Source: Miscanthus floridulus
Taxonomy: Eukaryota; Streptophyta; Magnoliopsida; Poales; Poaceae
NCBI RefSeq assembly: GCF_019320115.1
Contig: NC_089597.1
Coordinates: 122,289,485 to 122,353,484, forward strand
DNA length: 64,000 nucleotides
Reading direction: 5' to 3'
The notes beneath the pieces are model-generated. The model had not been told where the DNA came from and did no database searches. It saw only the letters and a program-made list of their open reading frames with translations. Shown piece after piece: positions 46,728-59,119 of this stretch (positions are counted from its first letter, which is position 1; every line of letters starts with the position of its first letter). The translations under genes were made by a program, and so were the position numbers.

Positions 46728-47738
46728 GAAAAAGTCCATATTAGCTCCGTCAACTTTCGTGAAAATCCGTTTTTCTTCTCTAAACTCTAAAACTGGACAA
46801 AACATTTCCCTCAACTTTTTAAACCGTTCATCTTACCTCCCTGGCCCGGATATAGCGACTTTGAAGATGGTTTTATCTTATTTATTTATTTATTTCGGCT
46901 AAATCTTTAAAAAATTATAGTAAATCATAGAAAAATCATAAAATAGAAAATCCAATTTTGTTGGACTTCACATGAGTAGATCTACACAATGAACATATAA
47001 TATGGTATGCTTTACTACCAAGTTTTTGCTGTAGCTTTAGATCTATGCTTTTCTGTAATTAAATGAAATAATTCTTAGCTGAAGTTTCTATAGTCTAATT
47101 GTGGTAAAATTTTTATGGTGGACTAACTATTGTATGCTTAAACTGTAGTAAAAATTTCATTCTCATTGGATCATGTATAATTTAGTTATAGATTTTATTT
47201 AGGTTTATGCTTGTTAAATATAAATAAATCTATAACTAAGCTATATATGATCCAATGAGCATGAAATTTTTACTACAGTTCAATCATACAATAATTAGCC
47301 CACCAAAAAAATTTCATCACAATTGAACCATAAAAACTGCAGCTATGAATTATTCCAATTAATTACAGAAAAGTATAAATCTAAAGCCACAACAAAAACT
47401 ACTAAAGCATACCATATATGTATAAATCTAAAGCCACAAAAAAAACTACTAAAGCATACCATATATGTTCACTGTGTAGATCTACTCATGTAGAGTCCAA
47501 CAAAATTAAAATTTTTATTTTATTATTTTTCTGTGATTTACTATGATTTTTCAAAAATTCAGCCGAAATTAATAAAAAAGAAAAAAACAAAACCGCCTTC
47601 AAAATTGCTTATAACAGAGCCATGGAGGTAAGATGAACGGTTTTAAAAGTTGAGGAAAGTATTTTGCCTGATTTTAGAGTTTAGGGGAGAAAAATGAACT
47701 TTCGCGAAAGTTAAGGGAGTTAATGTAGACTTTTTCCC
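46728..47738. repeat. 1-kb long inverted-repeat (hairpin) element
   Basis: The two halves are inverted copies over almost their whole length, about 480 bp each, with the axis near 47,210. Outer ends read AAAAAGTCCATATTAGCTCC and, inverted, AAAAAGTCTACATTAACTCC. The right arm carries an extra ~47-bp tandem duplication (around 47,374-47,470). There is no coding capacity. It is a foldback-type MITE; its transcript would form a long RNA hairpin. Confidence 0.88.
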
Positions 47739-48099
47739 TATCATTTCTACCAGCGACTTGACTTCTAGTCTCTCCATCGAAGATCGACTTTACTGCTGAC
47801 AGTTGATGCAACAGGCGACCACACATATTATCCACGGTGTAGCAGCGATTTGAGCACCCATGTCTTGCAACAAGATTACCACAAAACACAGAAGGAAACA
47901 GTAGGCCGTTAGCAGTCCAACACGCAGGTCACAGCTGCTTCCACACCTCAGAGAGTTCAACAAAAACTTCGTATGGAAGATATACTCCTAATCCAAATAT
48001 CTTAAGCGCCAGCATTGTCAGTGATAGACAAGAAACCATAAGACACCATATAAATGTCTGGAGGAGCTCCAGACTGGGGTGCAGGAAAAGGCAAAGTGT

Positions 48100-50698
48100 C
48101 TAATGCGGGCAGTTCTTAGGGAGGTTTCGGATCACATTGCTCTTCATCCCGATCTTGTTTCGCATCGTCTCGACCCCGGTCTTGTTCATTGCATGGAGAA
48201 CTTTCAGCCTTACCATCTGCTCCTTAGACTGAACTGTCACCAAACCCATGCTCTTGTAGCTGCAGTAAAAACAGATATCATAAATAATGGTGCCAAACCA
48301 AAAGCTAGTGAAATAACACGAAGACAATGCAATGGAAAAGGGGGCAGCACAAAGATTTGGACCTGGAAGCCAGTGAAAGTGCAAGCGCACGGTCTGTTGC
48401 AACAGAAGGCCGTGGTTTCTGGCGATAGTAGCGGATAAATTCCCTAGAACCAAGGGTTCTGACCCGAGTGCCTTTGTCACTCTTGTTTGTTATTACTAGC
48501 TCAGACCCACCGGTTCCCAGCTCAATGTTGTTGTTAGAGTCATCAACAGCAACCAACTGCTTACCTTCTGCATCAACATAACTGCAGCAAAAGTAATATT
48601 TTAAGATGCGTCCAAGCTTCATTGACTAGCAGAAACTAAGATTATCAACAATACTGACCATGGTATCACAACAAATTCACTGTCTCAACCATCTATGTAA
48701 AAAATCTCCAAGCATTTTACCTTACCTTTCTATTTGTATGAAATATAACCCTAGTATTGTCCCACCATAAATGACTGAATAACAGTCTGCATTCTCAAGA
48801 TTATTCTTTGCCAATGAACGAATGATGCACCAGTTTAAGCAATTTTATGAAATATCAGGAGATCACAACTCAACAGCACAACCCAAAGAGTAAGAACATA
48901 ACATGATCAGACAGTTAAGCATAACATGGTACGGATTTCTGAAATTCAAAAACAAATCCAGCAACCTATCAACACTAATATGCCAAAGTATAGTTCATTA
49001 TGACTACAATCCACAGTGCAATCCGACCTTCAAATGAATATGGTCTCAGTATGATCATTCCCTAAGTAAAGTGCTAAGGGATGGCCAATTACTCGATTCC
49101 CAAATTAAAATCATTTTATTTCAGAAACCTTTCCATGGTGCTTAGGAAAAACAGGAACAAACATCGACCATTTAAAAATAACAAACTCAGTAACGATAGA
49201 GGGCTTCACAAAACCTGCTGCTGTAATCATAGAAATCCTCAAGGTCAGCATCTTCATCATCTCCACCATCTCCATACCGCAACTTGCAATGCCCCTTTGC
49301 TTCCATGTGTTTCCTGACAGCCTCCAGACTGAAGAAGGGCTGGCATCTGTCATTGCAGTAGAGGCAGATAAAATCACGCTTCACCTGAAGGTAGGATAAC
49401 CAATTCAACGTGAGGATTAAACTTCATGTTTGCACACATACAACATTCGATGTTACACTGACGAAAATGTATACCTTCAGCCCGACATAAGTAAGAAGAC
49501 CACTGGGATCCTTCAAGTATTCACTGTCAGGTATGAAAAACCCATGCTTCCTATGCATATGGACCATGCAGTCTTCTATGGTGTCATGCTTCAGATCACA
49601 CATGAAACACGACGAGATATCCAACTCTTCAAGATCAGCCATGTCATCATCTGATTTGGAGGACTGCTCATCTTCTTGCATGTTTGAAGTAGACTCATCA
49701 GCCAACTCCATCTCACTTGGGTCAACTTCAACCCACTCCTCCTCATCGTCATCTTCATCCTCCTCTACTGCAGATGGAGCTCTGCGTGGGACTCGTTCAG
49801 GAAGTGGCTTGACTATTGTAATACCAGCAATAGAGGCATTGGGCTCCTGAGAGGCTTTCAAAAGATGTGATCGCGAGTTAAGATGCTGCTCATGAGCTTT
49901 CGAGCTCCTGTACTCCTTTCCACAAAGAGCACAGCTGTAAAGCATTGGGGTGCTTGCAGGCTTGCTCCCCTCCGCCAAAGCAGCTTGCCTAGCCAGAAAC
50001 AGAGCCTCTGTGACACCAGGAACTCCAGCGACCTGAAGAATTTAACATATCAAGGACAAAGCATGACTGAAGTTCAGCACACAAGGAAGCAATAACATAA
50101 TCAAACATACAAAAAGAAGTTGAACAGTTCTCCACACGTAATCTCCATCACAACCAGGCCATAATTACCAATATATGTTCGTTTTTCGGTCCATAAAAAT
50201 ATAAAAAGTATCCTGAATTTCTTAATTCTAATCAATTTTCATGACTGAAATGGAACTCTTAAGTATCTAGATGGACCCAATTTTAGAAATTACCAATCTG
50301 CAGCAGTATTTCTATATCTAAATATTCACATACAACTATCACAAAACAATAAAAATCGACAAAACTCAGGTGCAGAGGTTGGAGTTAACCCAGGTGCAGA
50401 GGTTGGAGTTTTGCAAACATTCCAAGACCTTAGCTGTTAACAAAATCAAAATTCCGATACCAAAATGTCAAGACCCCTACGCTTAATCCTCAATTCATCT
50501 CATTCTAGTCCCCAAGGCAAGCCGCACGAACCGATGAACCTAATACCTAGGGTTCTACCGACAGAAGGTCGGCTGCGGCGGGGGCGACGTTACCTTGCGC
50601 TTGAGGTTGTAGCGGTGCCATTCGGAGCGGTAGTGGAGCCGCTGCTGCTCCTCGTCGTCGAACCCCGAGTTGCACGCGTTGCAGGTAACCGTCGGCAT
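48100..50698 (-). CDS. REI1/ZNF622-like 60S biogenesis factor, copy B, full length
   Basis: Five exons: 50,698-50,594; 50,032-49,475; 49,384-49,215; 48,581-48,363; 48,259-48,100. All have GT-AG borders and a continuous frame of 403 codons. Four C2H2 fingers are in the same order as copy A: VTCNACNSGF...H, YSCALCGKEY...H, CFMCDLKHD...HRKH, FICLYCNDR...H. A longer acidic linker (EEDEDDDEEEW) lies between fingers 2 and 3. The C-terminus is complete: SMGLVTVQSKEQMV, then a basic tail with MRNKIGMKSNVIRNLPKN. In yeast Rei1 the C-terminal tail enters the ribosomal exit tunnel during 60S maturation. Start codon and intron positions match copy A, supporting duplication. It is head to head with RPA2. 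Confidence 0.92.
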
Positions 50699-51209
50699 CC
50701 TCGCTCAGCTCTCTCTCCTCTCCGCTCGCTTCGGATTCGACTTGCTCCGGAGGGCACGATCGGGGAGGACTCTCGCTTCTCTCCTTCCTCTCCTTCCGGT
50801 GCCGCTTCGCCTTGTACGCGGCGGCGCCTCGGTGGTTAAGAGTTGGGGGAAAGTGGCGGCGGGGCGGGGAAGAAGGGGGAGGAGGGGAAGTAGGAGAGGG
50901 CGACGCGGCCGCGTCTGGTGCTGACGTTGGCGCTTGGGTCAGTCAGGCCTCAGGCCTGCACCATCTTTCGTTGTTGGGCTTCTATTTGGGCCGCCCCGAA
51001 CCGGGCTACGGGCCTACGGTCACGGCCGAAATTACCTAGCTGACCAATGCGCCTGCCCGCGGAAGCGGCACGGAAGCCAATTTTTTTAATTTTCCCGCTC
51101 AAACGACTGCCGTCCCCACTCCGCACGGCCACCACACGATCAAATCCCCTCCTCCTCGTCATCGTCCCCACCGAAACCGCAGTACCGTACCCGCGCCGAC
51201 GCGAGCACG
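50699..51209. promoter_or_regulatory. Shared divergent promoter of REI1-like copy B and RPA2
   Basis: Only 511 bp separate the two start codons, which point away from each other. The interval is GC-rich with no clear TATA box, as is common for housekeeping genes. It contains GGGCC and GCCC repeats (50,970-51,030) resembling plant TCP/telo-type elements. Bidirectional use is inferred. Confidence 0.6.
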
Positions 51210-54200
51210 ATGGCCGCCGCGGCCTCCTCCTACTTCGCCGGCCCGGCCATCCTGCTGTCGCAGCGCGCCGCCGCGGCGCCCGACAATTCCGCCGTTGCCA
51301 CCCCTTCTCCGGCCAAGGTCCGTCCGTAATCCTCGATTCCTCTTTTTTTTTGAGAATTTAATCCTCGATTCCTCGTGACCGATTTCCATCCCCCTCCCGC
51401 CAAACCCTAAGTCCCTAACCCCATTCGCCGCTCCGATCGCAGCAGTCGCGTGACCCCCGCTTCTCTCCGGATGCGCCCCGACCACCGTGCGTCACATCGC
51501 CCGCTCTTTCGCCGCCGCCGACGCCACTGGTGGCGGCGACCCTGTCATCTCCATTGACGGCGTCGACGCCACCAACGTAAGCACCCCCGAGCCTCGGAAT
51601 CCCTTCCTATAGTTGCATCCGCGCGGGTTCGCTTACCTCTGTGTTGCTCTGGGAAAATTCCCCAACTCGCGCGCGTGTAGGTTTGGATTCTGGGGAGGGC
51701 GGTGAGCGTGGTGAACATGGAGGCTGGCGTGTCATTCACGCTCGACGACGGCACTGGGAAGATCCCGCTAGTGCGGTGGTGAGTCACGAACTCGCGATTA
51801 GTGTTTCATTCATGTTTTCGCTAGATGCAACTGTGGCTGTACAGTATGTGAGAGTTTTTCATGAAATGCAGGATCACTGATGATATTGATGCTAAGGAAG
51901 TGTCTTTCGTCCAGTATGTATTTGATGTTGACAAGCTCTGAGATGCGTTTAATTTAGTCTTTACAAGTGATTTGAGATTTTGACATTTTGCTTTTAGCTA
52001 TCGGGAAGTTGATATGACATGATTGTTATTACTTGTTTGCTGGTGTATATGAAGGAATGGTTTATACCTCAAGGTTCAAGTTACTCTCGTAGGGTTTAAA
52101 GCTAAGCAGCATAGTTTTGCTCGTTCTATTAGGTAAAGGATCTAAGTTTTCTTTGCTATTGATGGCCTTTCTACCACTATTTCTGTATGCATACAATTTT
52201 TGTTGGATTTTTAATTCAGGTCGAATGCTTGTCTTGTTAGCGAAATTTTATCAATATAATTTGTTACTGTAAAATGAATCTTAAACGTTCATAGAACGTG
52301 TTCAGACTGTTTACTCACTATTTACTAATCCAAATTTTGATTTGAGCATAAAGCTTGACTGATGCTTCTACACTAATTTTTAAATAACGTTTTCAGTAAG
52401 ATTCGGTTTGTCATAAGAATGGAATGCTAGTCTTGTTATTATTAGGATATTCTTATCAGAAGCATATTGGAATTTGAAATGCATAATTTTTTGAGGAAGA
52501 TGTAAGGTCAAGTGGGCATACATTTTGTGTAGGCATTGCCTCCCTTATTTCTTAATTGTGGTCCCCTGCCACACATTTGGCTGTGGAACCATGGTCTTGC
52601 TCATACTAATTATTTCTGGGCTCTAACCAGTTATCTCACATATAGCTTCATTATTGTTAATTTGTCATTGTTAGGTGAAACTGACATTAAAACTTAGAAG
52701 GCCACATGCATTCTCATTGGAAAATAAGGCTGGTTTACTGTCTTTCCATGTTATACTTGTTCCTGTATATATTTTCTCTGTTTGTCTAGGCTATACACTC
52801 TTTTTTGAGCTTGCATTTGGCTAGGATTAACTTAAAGCTTTGTTGGTTACATTTCGTAGTAAATGATAAGCACTGTTGTCTGTTGATAATGGATCCTTAT
52901 TCTGCACTAAAGAACTATATTTTAATTATAGTCCTTGCACAACTTCTTCCTTTGGGTTGATCTTCTGAAGCCTAGTGCCAGCTGCAATACAGTATCATCT
53001 AGGCTGGAAATTGGATTACTCCCTCCGTCCCATAATAAACGCAACTGTAGGACCAAACATGTTTACCAAGGAATGATACCAAATTACAAAAATACCCCTG
53101 CACAGTTAAAGTCTCTGGAAAAAGGCCTGTGCGGAATGTTCTAGAAGACCCAAACATGTGGAGGAGACGGCACCACATCGTTCATGAGCCTTGCGTCTGA
53201 TTTTTTTTTTCTGCATGCAGCAGCTTACTCAGGATGGGTCCCACAAGAGAATATGACAGCCTTTGCTCTATGTATGCATTTTTTTGTGGGACAAATTTTA
53301 AACCGTAGGATTGCATTTTTTTGGGACGGAGGGAGTAGTTAATATTCTCTTTATATTTTGTTACTTTCAGAGTGAGGAACGAGATAAGTAACTACTATGT
53401 AGAAATCTAGCTTATTATTGTAGCATATGTTTATGAATACTTGATCGTTTCTTGCCTATTTCTATCTGTAAGTATCAATACTTCTACCAGGATTTTTTTT
53501 TTAAAAAAAACTTTTACCAGCTTCTTACAACTAGTACTTAGGTCGTTGTAATTTTGTTTACAGGCCTGTTACCAATTTCAATGAAGTGGTGCTGCACTAC
53601 ATTGAGTGTATGTATGTGCATTTGGTAAATGTCTGGCCAAAGGTGATTAGAGCAAATGGCAATTTTTTGTGTCAGTTCTATTTTGATGATGTATGAAAGC
53701 ACAAAATGTTATTTCCTTTTCATTTTGAAGATGCAAGGTCAACTCCCTAGCGCTGTCCAAGCAAATGTGTCTACTCACGAGATGCAAGCTCAAGTCGCTC
53801 ACACAGTTCAAATAAATGCACCTGCTTATATGCCCTTCTCTGGTGGAGCAAGAGAGCATCAAGTTGATTTTGTTCCTCAAGTAAACCAAGGGCGATTCCC
53901 TTCATCAGTTCAGACAAACACATCTACTCATGTACCCTTTTCTGGTGGAGTTAGAGAACAGCAAGTTCACTTTACTCCTCAACCAAACCAAGTAAGAAAC
54001 CTCTCAATTTACTCATTTTTGAGAGTTTCTTGCTAAAGAAAAGTAGGTGAATCTATGAGTCAGTCGTGGCATTTGATATTTGAGATATGAATCTGATTCT
54101 GTTGATCCTGATCTGCAAATTTTACAGTAGAGCATTATGATATTCTGAATTGAGATAGTTCATTGCCTGTCCTAGCACTTTTCATCGCTGCCTTATTATA

Positions 54201-55466
54201 TTTTATTCGTGAACTTATATCCTTCACTGCCCTTTCTCTTTGGGTAAGTATGTTTGCCTCTTGTAACTGATTGGTTGCGATAATTTTTGTTCAGTTTTCA
54301 GCTTACTCAGGTACTGGTGGACAACAGCACGATCTGCAGAGTAGGGTTTTGGAGGTTATGCAACAACCAGATATACTGTAAGATCGGCTTTGCTTTAAAC
54401 TATGATAAAGGATAGAAGATCTTAAGTAGTGCTAAACTTTGGCTGATTTGCTTATTTGTGGTCACAAGCTTGAGAAGCCCTAATACCAATCAGTGATTGT
54501 AAGTTAGTTCCAGCCTTACATACATCCCTGATTTGCTATTTTGGTGCCCTGCATGTAGGAGTCTTTGAGTGTGTTCCAAAAGGAAAGTAGGAAATACACT
54601 TCCATTTTAAATATGCACAAACTAATTTTATGTTCAAATAATAGGTAGAAGGCACGTAGATCAGCATAGATTTGCGAGAGAGTGTAGTGGCATTCAGTCA
54701 GTTACATCTTTTAACATTTAAATGAATATGATTTTTGCTGCTTCATTTGGATATTATAATGTGATGATGACCTATGCTGTAACTTCATGGTCTGGTTACA
54801 CACAGAGAAAAATGACCCAGAAATAACATGGAAATATTATAATCATAATGCACATAAAAAAAGTGGTCTGGTACCTACATCCTGTGTGTTTTCATGCACA
54901 TAATGTGTCGTGAAGTAATCTGTAACAATGTTATGGAGTTTCACAAATAATCTAGTAATCTGATTCCTTCTTGATCCTTTTGTTTGAAGTCTTAATAACT
55001 TAGGTGGCTGTATGAGCTTTGTCAAGTCATAAGTGTTAAAGCTATGGTATGTTACTTGCTGGCGATCTTCTGACTTTTCAAGGAATCAAGATACTTTGAT
55101 TTGTTTGATTGTCTCCTAGTTTTCAGTGGAATCAAAATTCCCTGTTTGTCCAATTTTGCATTGGGCATCTTCTCAACTAAGATGTTTCAACACTCTCATT
55201 GATTTCCTTGCATGTATTCTTGTTTTGGAGTTCTGAATTGACCATTCGCTTTCACTTTTATGCAGTGCACTTGAAAATGGAGTACATGTTGATGAAGTGG
55301 CAAGGAGACTTGGAATGCCAAGAGCACAAATTATGTATATAACTCTCCCCTCATGTATTTCATCACAAGCATATGCACTATGCTAAATCTTATATATCTT
55401 TAAACATGCAGGGTCACTGCCCAGCGTCTGGTCGATTTGGCCTGCCTCTATTCCACTATTGATTAA
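51210..55466 (+). CDS. RPA2: Replication protein A 32-kDa subunit (RPA2), with an apparent frameshift in exon 2
   Basis: RPA2 is the middle subunit of the single-strand DNA-binding RPA trimer. Exons: 51,210-51,317; 51,443-51,576; 51,681-51,778; 51,872-51,913; 52,055-52,132; 53,564-53,624; 53,731-53,991; 54,295-54,377; 55,266-55,334; 55,412-55,466. The N-terminus is SSYFAGPAILLSQ; the OB fold spans exons 2-6 (TVRHIARSF, VSFTLDDGTGKIPLVRW, EVVLHYIECMYVH). A linker with PFSGG repeats follows, then a C-terminal winged helix (HVDEVARRLGMP...LVDLACLYSTID). Exon 2 is 134 bp where the phases of exons 1 and 3 require a multiple of three. Its 5' part reads open in one frame and its 3' part (TVRHIAR) in another, so translation as written would stop in exon 3. 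No alternative acceptor repairs this. Confidence 0.88.
53019..53335. repeat. Stowaway-like MITE in RPA2 intron 5
   Basis: The 317-bp element has ends CTCCCTCCGTCCCA and the inverse TGGGACGGAGGGAG (allowing one base), with TA on both sides (53,017-53,018; 53,336-53,337). Confidence 0.85.
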
Positions 55467-56965
55467 TATCATTTCAAGTCTCTTTTAAATGGTTGATCAA
55501 TGCTATCATCTTCAAGACTAGTATAATGGCATTTGAGATTATTGGCAGTTTTTAGGTACTGAATAACATTCGTGTATATGCTTTAAGTATGCACATCTGG
55601 TACATGCATTTTTCTTTGTACAGAGCACTGAGCACCCATTTTTTAGTTGCCAAGCAAGTTACTCAGACTGTCAGACATGCAGATCGGTTAGAAACTTAGA
55701 ATGTCAGACCATGGGCATGCTGCAGTTGCTGGATGGATCTGCTTAGTACTGTTTACTTGTTTTTATTCTACTGGAATATACAGTGCAATCTTCTCATTCA
55801 TTTCTTTCTATGCTTCCTTCCGGTTGCCATGCATGATCATCTTTTTTGGGCCCCTTTTTATGCTTATGAGTTATGAACTTATGATGTGATCTTGCCCATT
55901 TTTTGGTATGTTTACTGTCATAGATGACAATAACATGGTGCCCAGCTGCTCATCATGGATTTCAGCTTTTTTTTTTCTTTTGTCAGTAAATTTTTTGCCT
56001 GGTGTTTCTAGTTGAACTTGTGTTTCAAATATAGTATCTCTGTCCCATGTTTGCAGTTGATTTTGTGTTTCAATTGAGGGTGCCATGGGAATAGAATAAG
56101 AAAGAGTGGGAATGAATGAAAGAATAGGGGTTTGGTCTGAAAAATTCACTCTTCAACTTGTCAGGCCAACCACTTCATCGGTCTTACTACTCATATGTTA
56201 AACATATTCTCTTCTAGTTTAGGTTATCTTCTTTAGGCCACCTTGTCAAAATAAGTCTATCTGCTCGGAAAAATAATTGTGTACAATAGCTTCCTGAATC
56301 CTGAGGATGCTCACCTAAGTTTTTTCTTTTCTTTTTCGGAATCCATCTACTGATCAGAATTGTACACATGTTTATCATAAAGCTAGTACGTCAAAGATTA
56401 TTAATTGCCCTATCTAACTAACACCAGTTTGCTACTACATTCATTAGCGTTGGAACTCTCCACAGGTTATCCTAGATCCTACTACATTATATTATTCTTT
56501 TAAGATTGCATATAATAGCTCTTCATGAATTAAATATGAAGCATGTGTAGAAATAAGTCAATTTCTTGTAGTTGGTGACGTCTTAAAACACGTCATGCAT
56601 CAGGCATACTGTACCTGACATTCTGGTGTTGTTTTGATGTTTGGGATATTTAATACCATGTCTGATGTTTGTTCCTATATCTCACTCACATCAGTAAAGA
56701 ATCATTTCCAAGTTTTTCAGAGTTGTATATGATATTATATTCCTGGATCAGGTCCATACTGTCCTGTGCTTCCCGGCCATTGTTTTGTTTTTGTCTTTTG
56801 ATTATCCAATGTTATGTGGCTGTATGATTATAAATATGTTTCCTTACCTTAAACCATTATATAGGTGAACTAAGACATTATCGCAGTTAAATAGACAAAT
56901 ACAGCAGAGTCTCCTTTTCCAGCCCCCCTGCATATTTGATTTTCTTGAACCATGTCAGTTTTTGC
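55467..56965. other. 3' flank of RPA2 and intergenic DNA
   Basis: No gene seen; AT-rich. Confidence 0.4.
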
Positions 56966-57074
56966 TCTGTTCGTTTTGGCTGATAAGCCATGACTGAAAG
57001 TACTGTTGGCTGATTTGTTGTGAGAGAAAAATACTGTTCGTTGCTGAAAAAGCACGGCTTATAAGCCAAACTGC
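56966..57074. repeat. Small MITE with TTTGGCTNATAAGCC ends
   Basis: GTTTTGGCTGATAAGCC at the left is inverted at the right (GGCTTATAAGCCAAAC). It is a common grass MITE, related to the copies at 31,502 and 58,934. Confidence 0.7.
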
Positions 57075-57427
57075 ATTCACTGCCTCATGATGACTGTTCA
57101 TACCATTGATGAAATTTCAATCAGTAGCAACCTATTTTATTCGTTTCTGGAAGTTTTATGTTGGTAGGCCACTAGTTTTTTTTTTGAAAGAACTGGTAGA
57201 CCACTAGTTCATATTCTAATGCCTGTTAGTGCAATTAAAGTCTGTTATAAGAAAATTATATTCAACTCAAACATTTGTACATTCATACATGATCCATGTA
57301 CCAGCATTATTAATTAGTGTTCATTAGAACAGACTTCTGGAACCCGGCATTTCACAACTATCTAGCAGGAAATCAATGTCATAAATAAAGGGCTTGCTGA
57401 TACTAACATGACTTTGTACCGTATTTG

Positions 57428-57430
<3 letters not shown>

Positions 57431-57458
<28 letters not shown>
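57431..57458 (+). repeat. (CT)14 microsatellite
   Basis: Uninterrupted CT dinucleotides, followed by a T/G-rich run. Confidence 0.95.
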
Positions 57459-57461
<3 letters not shown>

Positions 57462-58933
57462 GGGGGGTGGGGGTGGAGGGGCCAAAGCCCCTACAGATAA
57501 TTTTATTGAAATTAAGAAAGTTTACAAGCTAAAACAAGTATTTGCTTCTTCTTTTGGTTGGTTTATTGCGTCGTGAGACATCGATGTGGAAATCAAACCA
57601 AAACAATTCCTTTGTGTTGCATAAGGCTGTAATCCAAACAGTTTAAGCCGCATTTAAGGGAAAAGCATGTTATTAGCCTCGTTGAACAACACCTTTCATG
57701 CCTTTGCTGTGGAACATTAGCTGCTGGTCCGGTGGACTGTCAACAGCAGCTGTTAACCATCAGGCAGCCCTTATCGTAGCATTTAGTTGGTGCAGCTGTG
57801 CAAGTGATGACCCTGGGAATTGCTTGCCTTTAATTTGTTAACGAGAAAGAGACGCCTAGTTCGCTGACTCTTAGATGAAGTCATGCCTAGGTTTCTCTTT
57901 AAAAACATGGTCTTATTTTCTCACATCATTTTTCTGTGCTCGTTGGAAATGTTTGCTTTGTGATTTCCCTATGCTGCCACGTCATTCCCAATCTCCCACG
58001 TTGTTTAGGCGCTGGGAACAATCCCAGTTTGGTTTGAACTTCGCTAACCATGCAGTTGCGCATACTAAGGACAAGGTAGGTTTGACCCTGCTCCAGCACT
58101 GAACCTCTCTAGCTTGTCGTTTGTAAAGAACAAACAGGGCGTCGTGTCTTTCGCGATAGGTCAGATTAGGTCAGACTCGGCACGCCTGGACCTGCATCGG
58201 CCATGTGTTACCTCTCGTTTGGGTTTGGTTTGGGTACCTAAACCGCCTACTAAAACCAAAACAGTGGAGATATGATTCCCTGCTGGACGCTGGCGACACG
58301 TGAAAGGGGCACGAACTCTTGCCCTACTATCTGATCACCGTCGGGCCGGTTGTGGTAGTACTCGATTCTTTTCTTGTCTCGCGTCCTCCCAACTGACCTC
58401 CAGGAAGCTTTACCGGGCACAGCTCGACCTGTTGCAAACTGCCCCTCGCCACAACCACAACCAGATGGAGAGATCAGGGATAGAGAGCTCTGAGCTCGAG
58501 ACCACTTGGCAGGTAACCACCGCAGCCCCCCACCTGCTCACTTTAAATTAGTGTCACGCTTGGTCGCCTTCGTCCCAACTGTAACCCAACTGATGCAAGC
58601 AGCCAAGTCGCCAGCAGCAGCTGCGGTACCACACGCGCCTTTCATGCGCTAGTCCAGTCCAAACCTGTCCTGTCGCCGGCCGACGAAATCTCAGTTCGAT
58701 CGCTTCTGGCTAAAACACATCATTATCCTCGCAAAATCGCCCCTGTTATGCGCAGGGCAAGTACACACTCTGACGTCGACATGTATGTATGCACAGCGTG
58801 TATCATGTCATGATCGATGTAGACTGGCATGGACGTATGGTACGTATATTTACTTTTCATCATCACATACATAAACATTTCAAGATAATCTTGTATTTAC
58901 AAAGTGGGCCCCAACCTCCCCTTAGGACAAACT
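57459..58933. other. Intergenic
   Basis: No convincing gene; short open frames lack recognisable domains. Confidence 0.4.
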
Positions 58934-59067
58934 ACCCGTTCGGCTTACCTTAAATCCGGCTTGTTCAGTTTCTTTTTTCAGCCGGAACAGTATTTTTCTC
59001 TCGCAACATTTCAACCAGAACCGTATTTTTCAGCCAATTTTATCCAAGTTTCATGAAGCTGAACGTG
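58934..59067. repeat. Small MITE, third member of the dispersed family
   Basis: CCCGTTCGGCTTACCTTAAATCCGG on the left resembles the copy at 31,502; the right end (GAAGCTGAACGTGG) is its diverged inverse. It lies just downstream of the kinase gene. Confidence 0.65.
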
Positions 59068-59119
59068 GTATCTAGTTTTTTTTTTTAAGAATGGATTTCT
59101 TTTCATGTCCTGACATGGG

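Noticed and set aside
57875..58102. Small plus-strand ORF of 75 codons
   Set aside because: No domain, no splice or promoter support, and composition like surrounding intergenic DNA.
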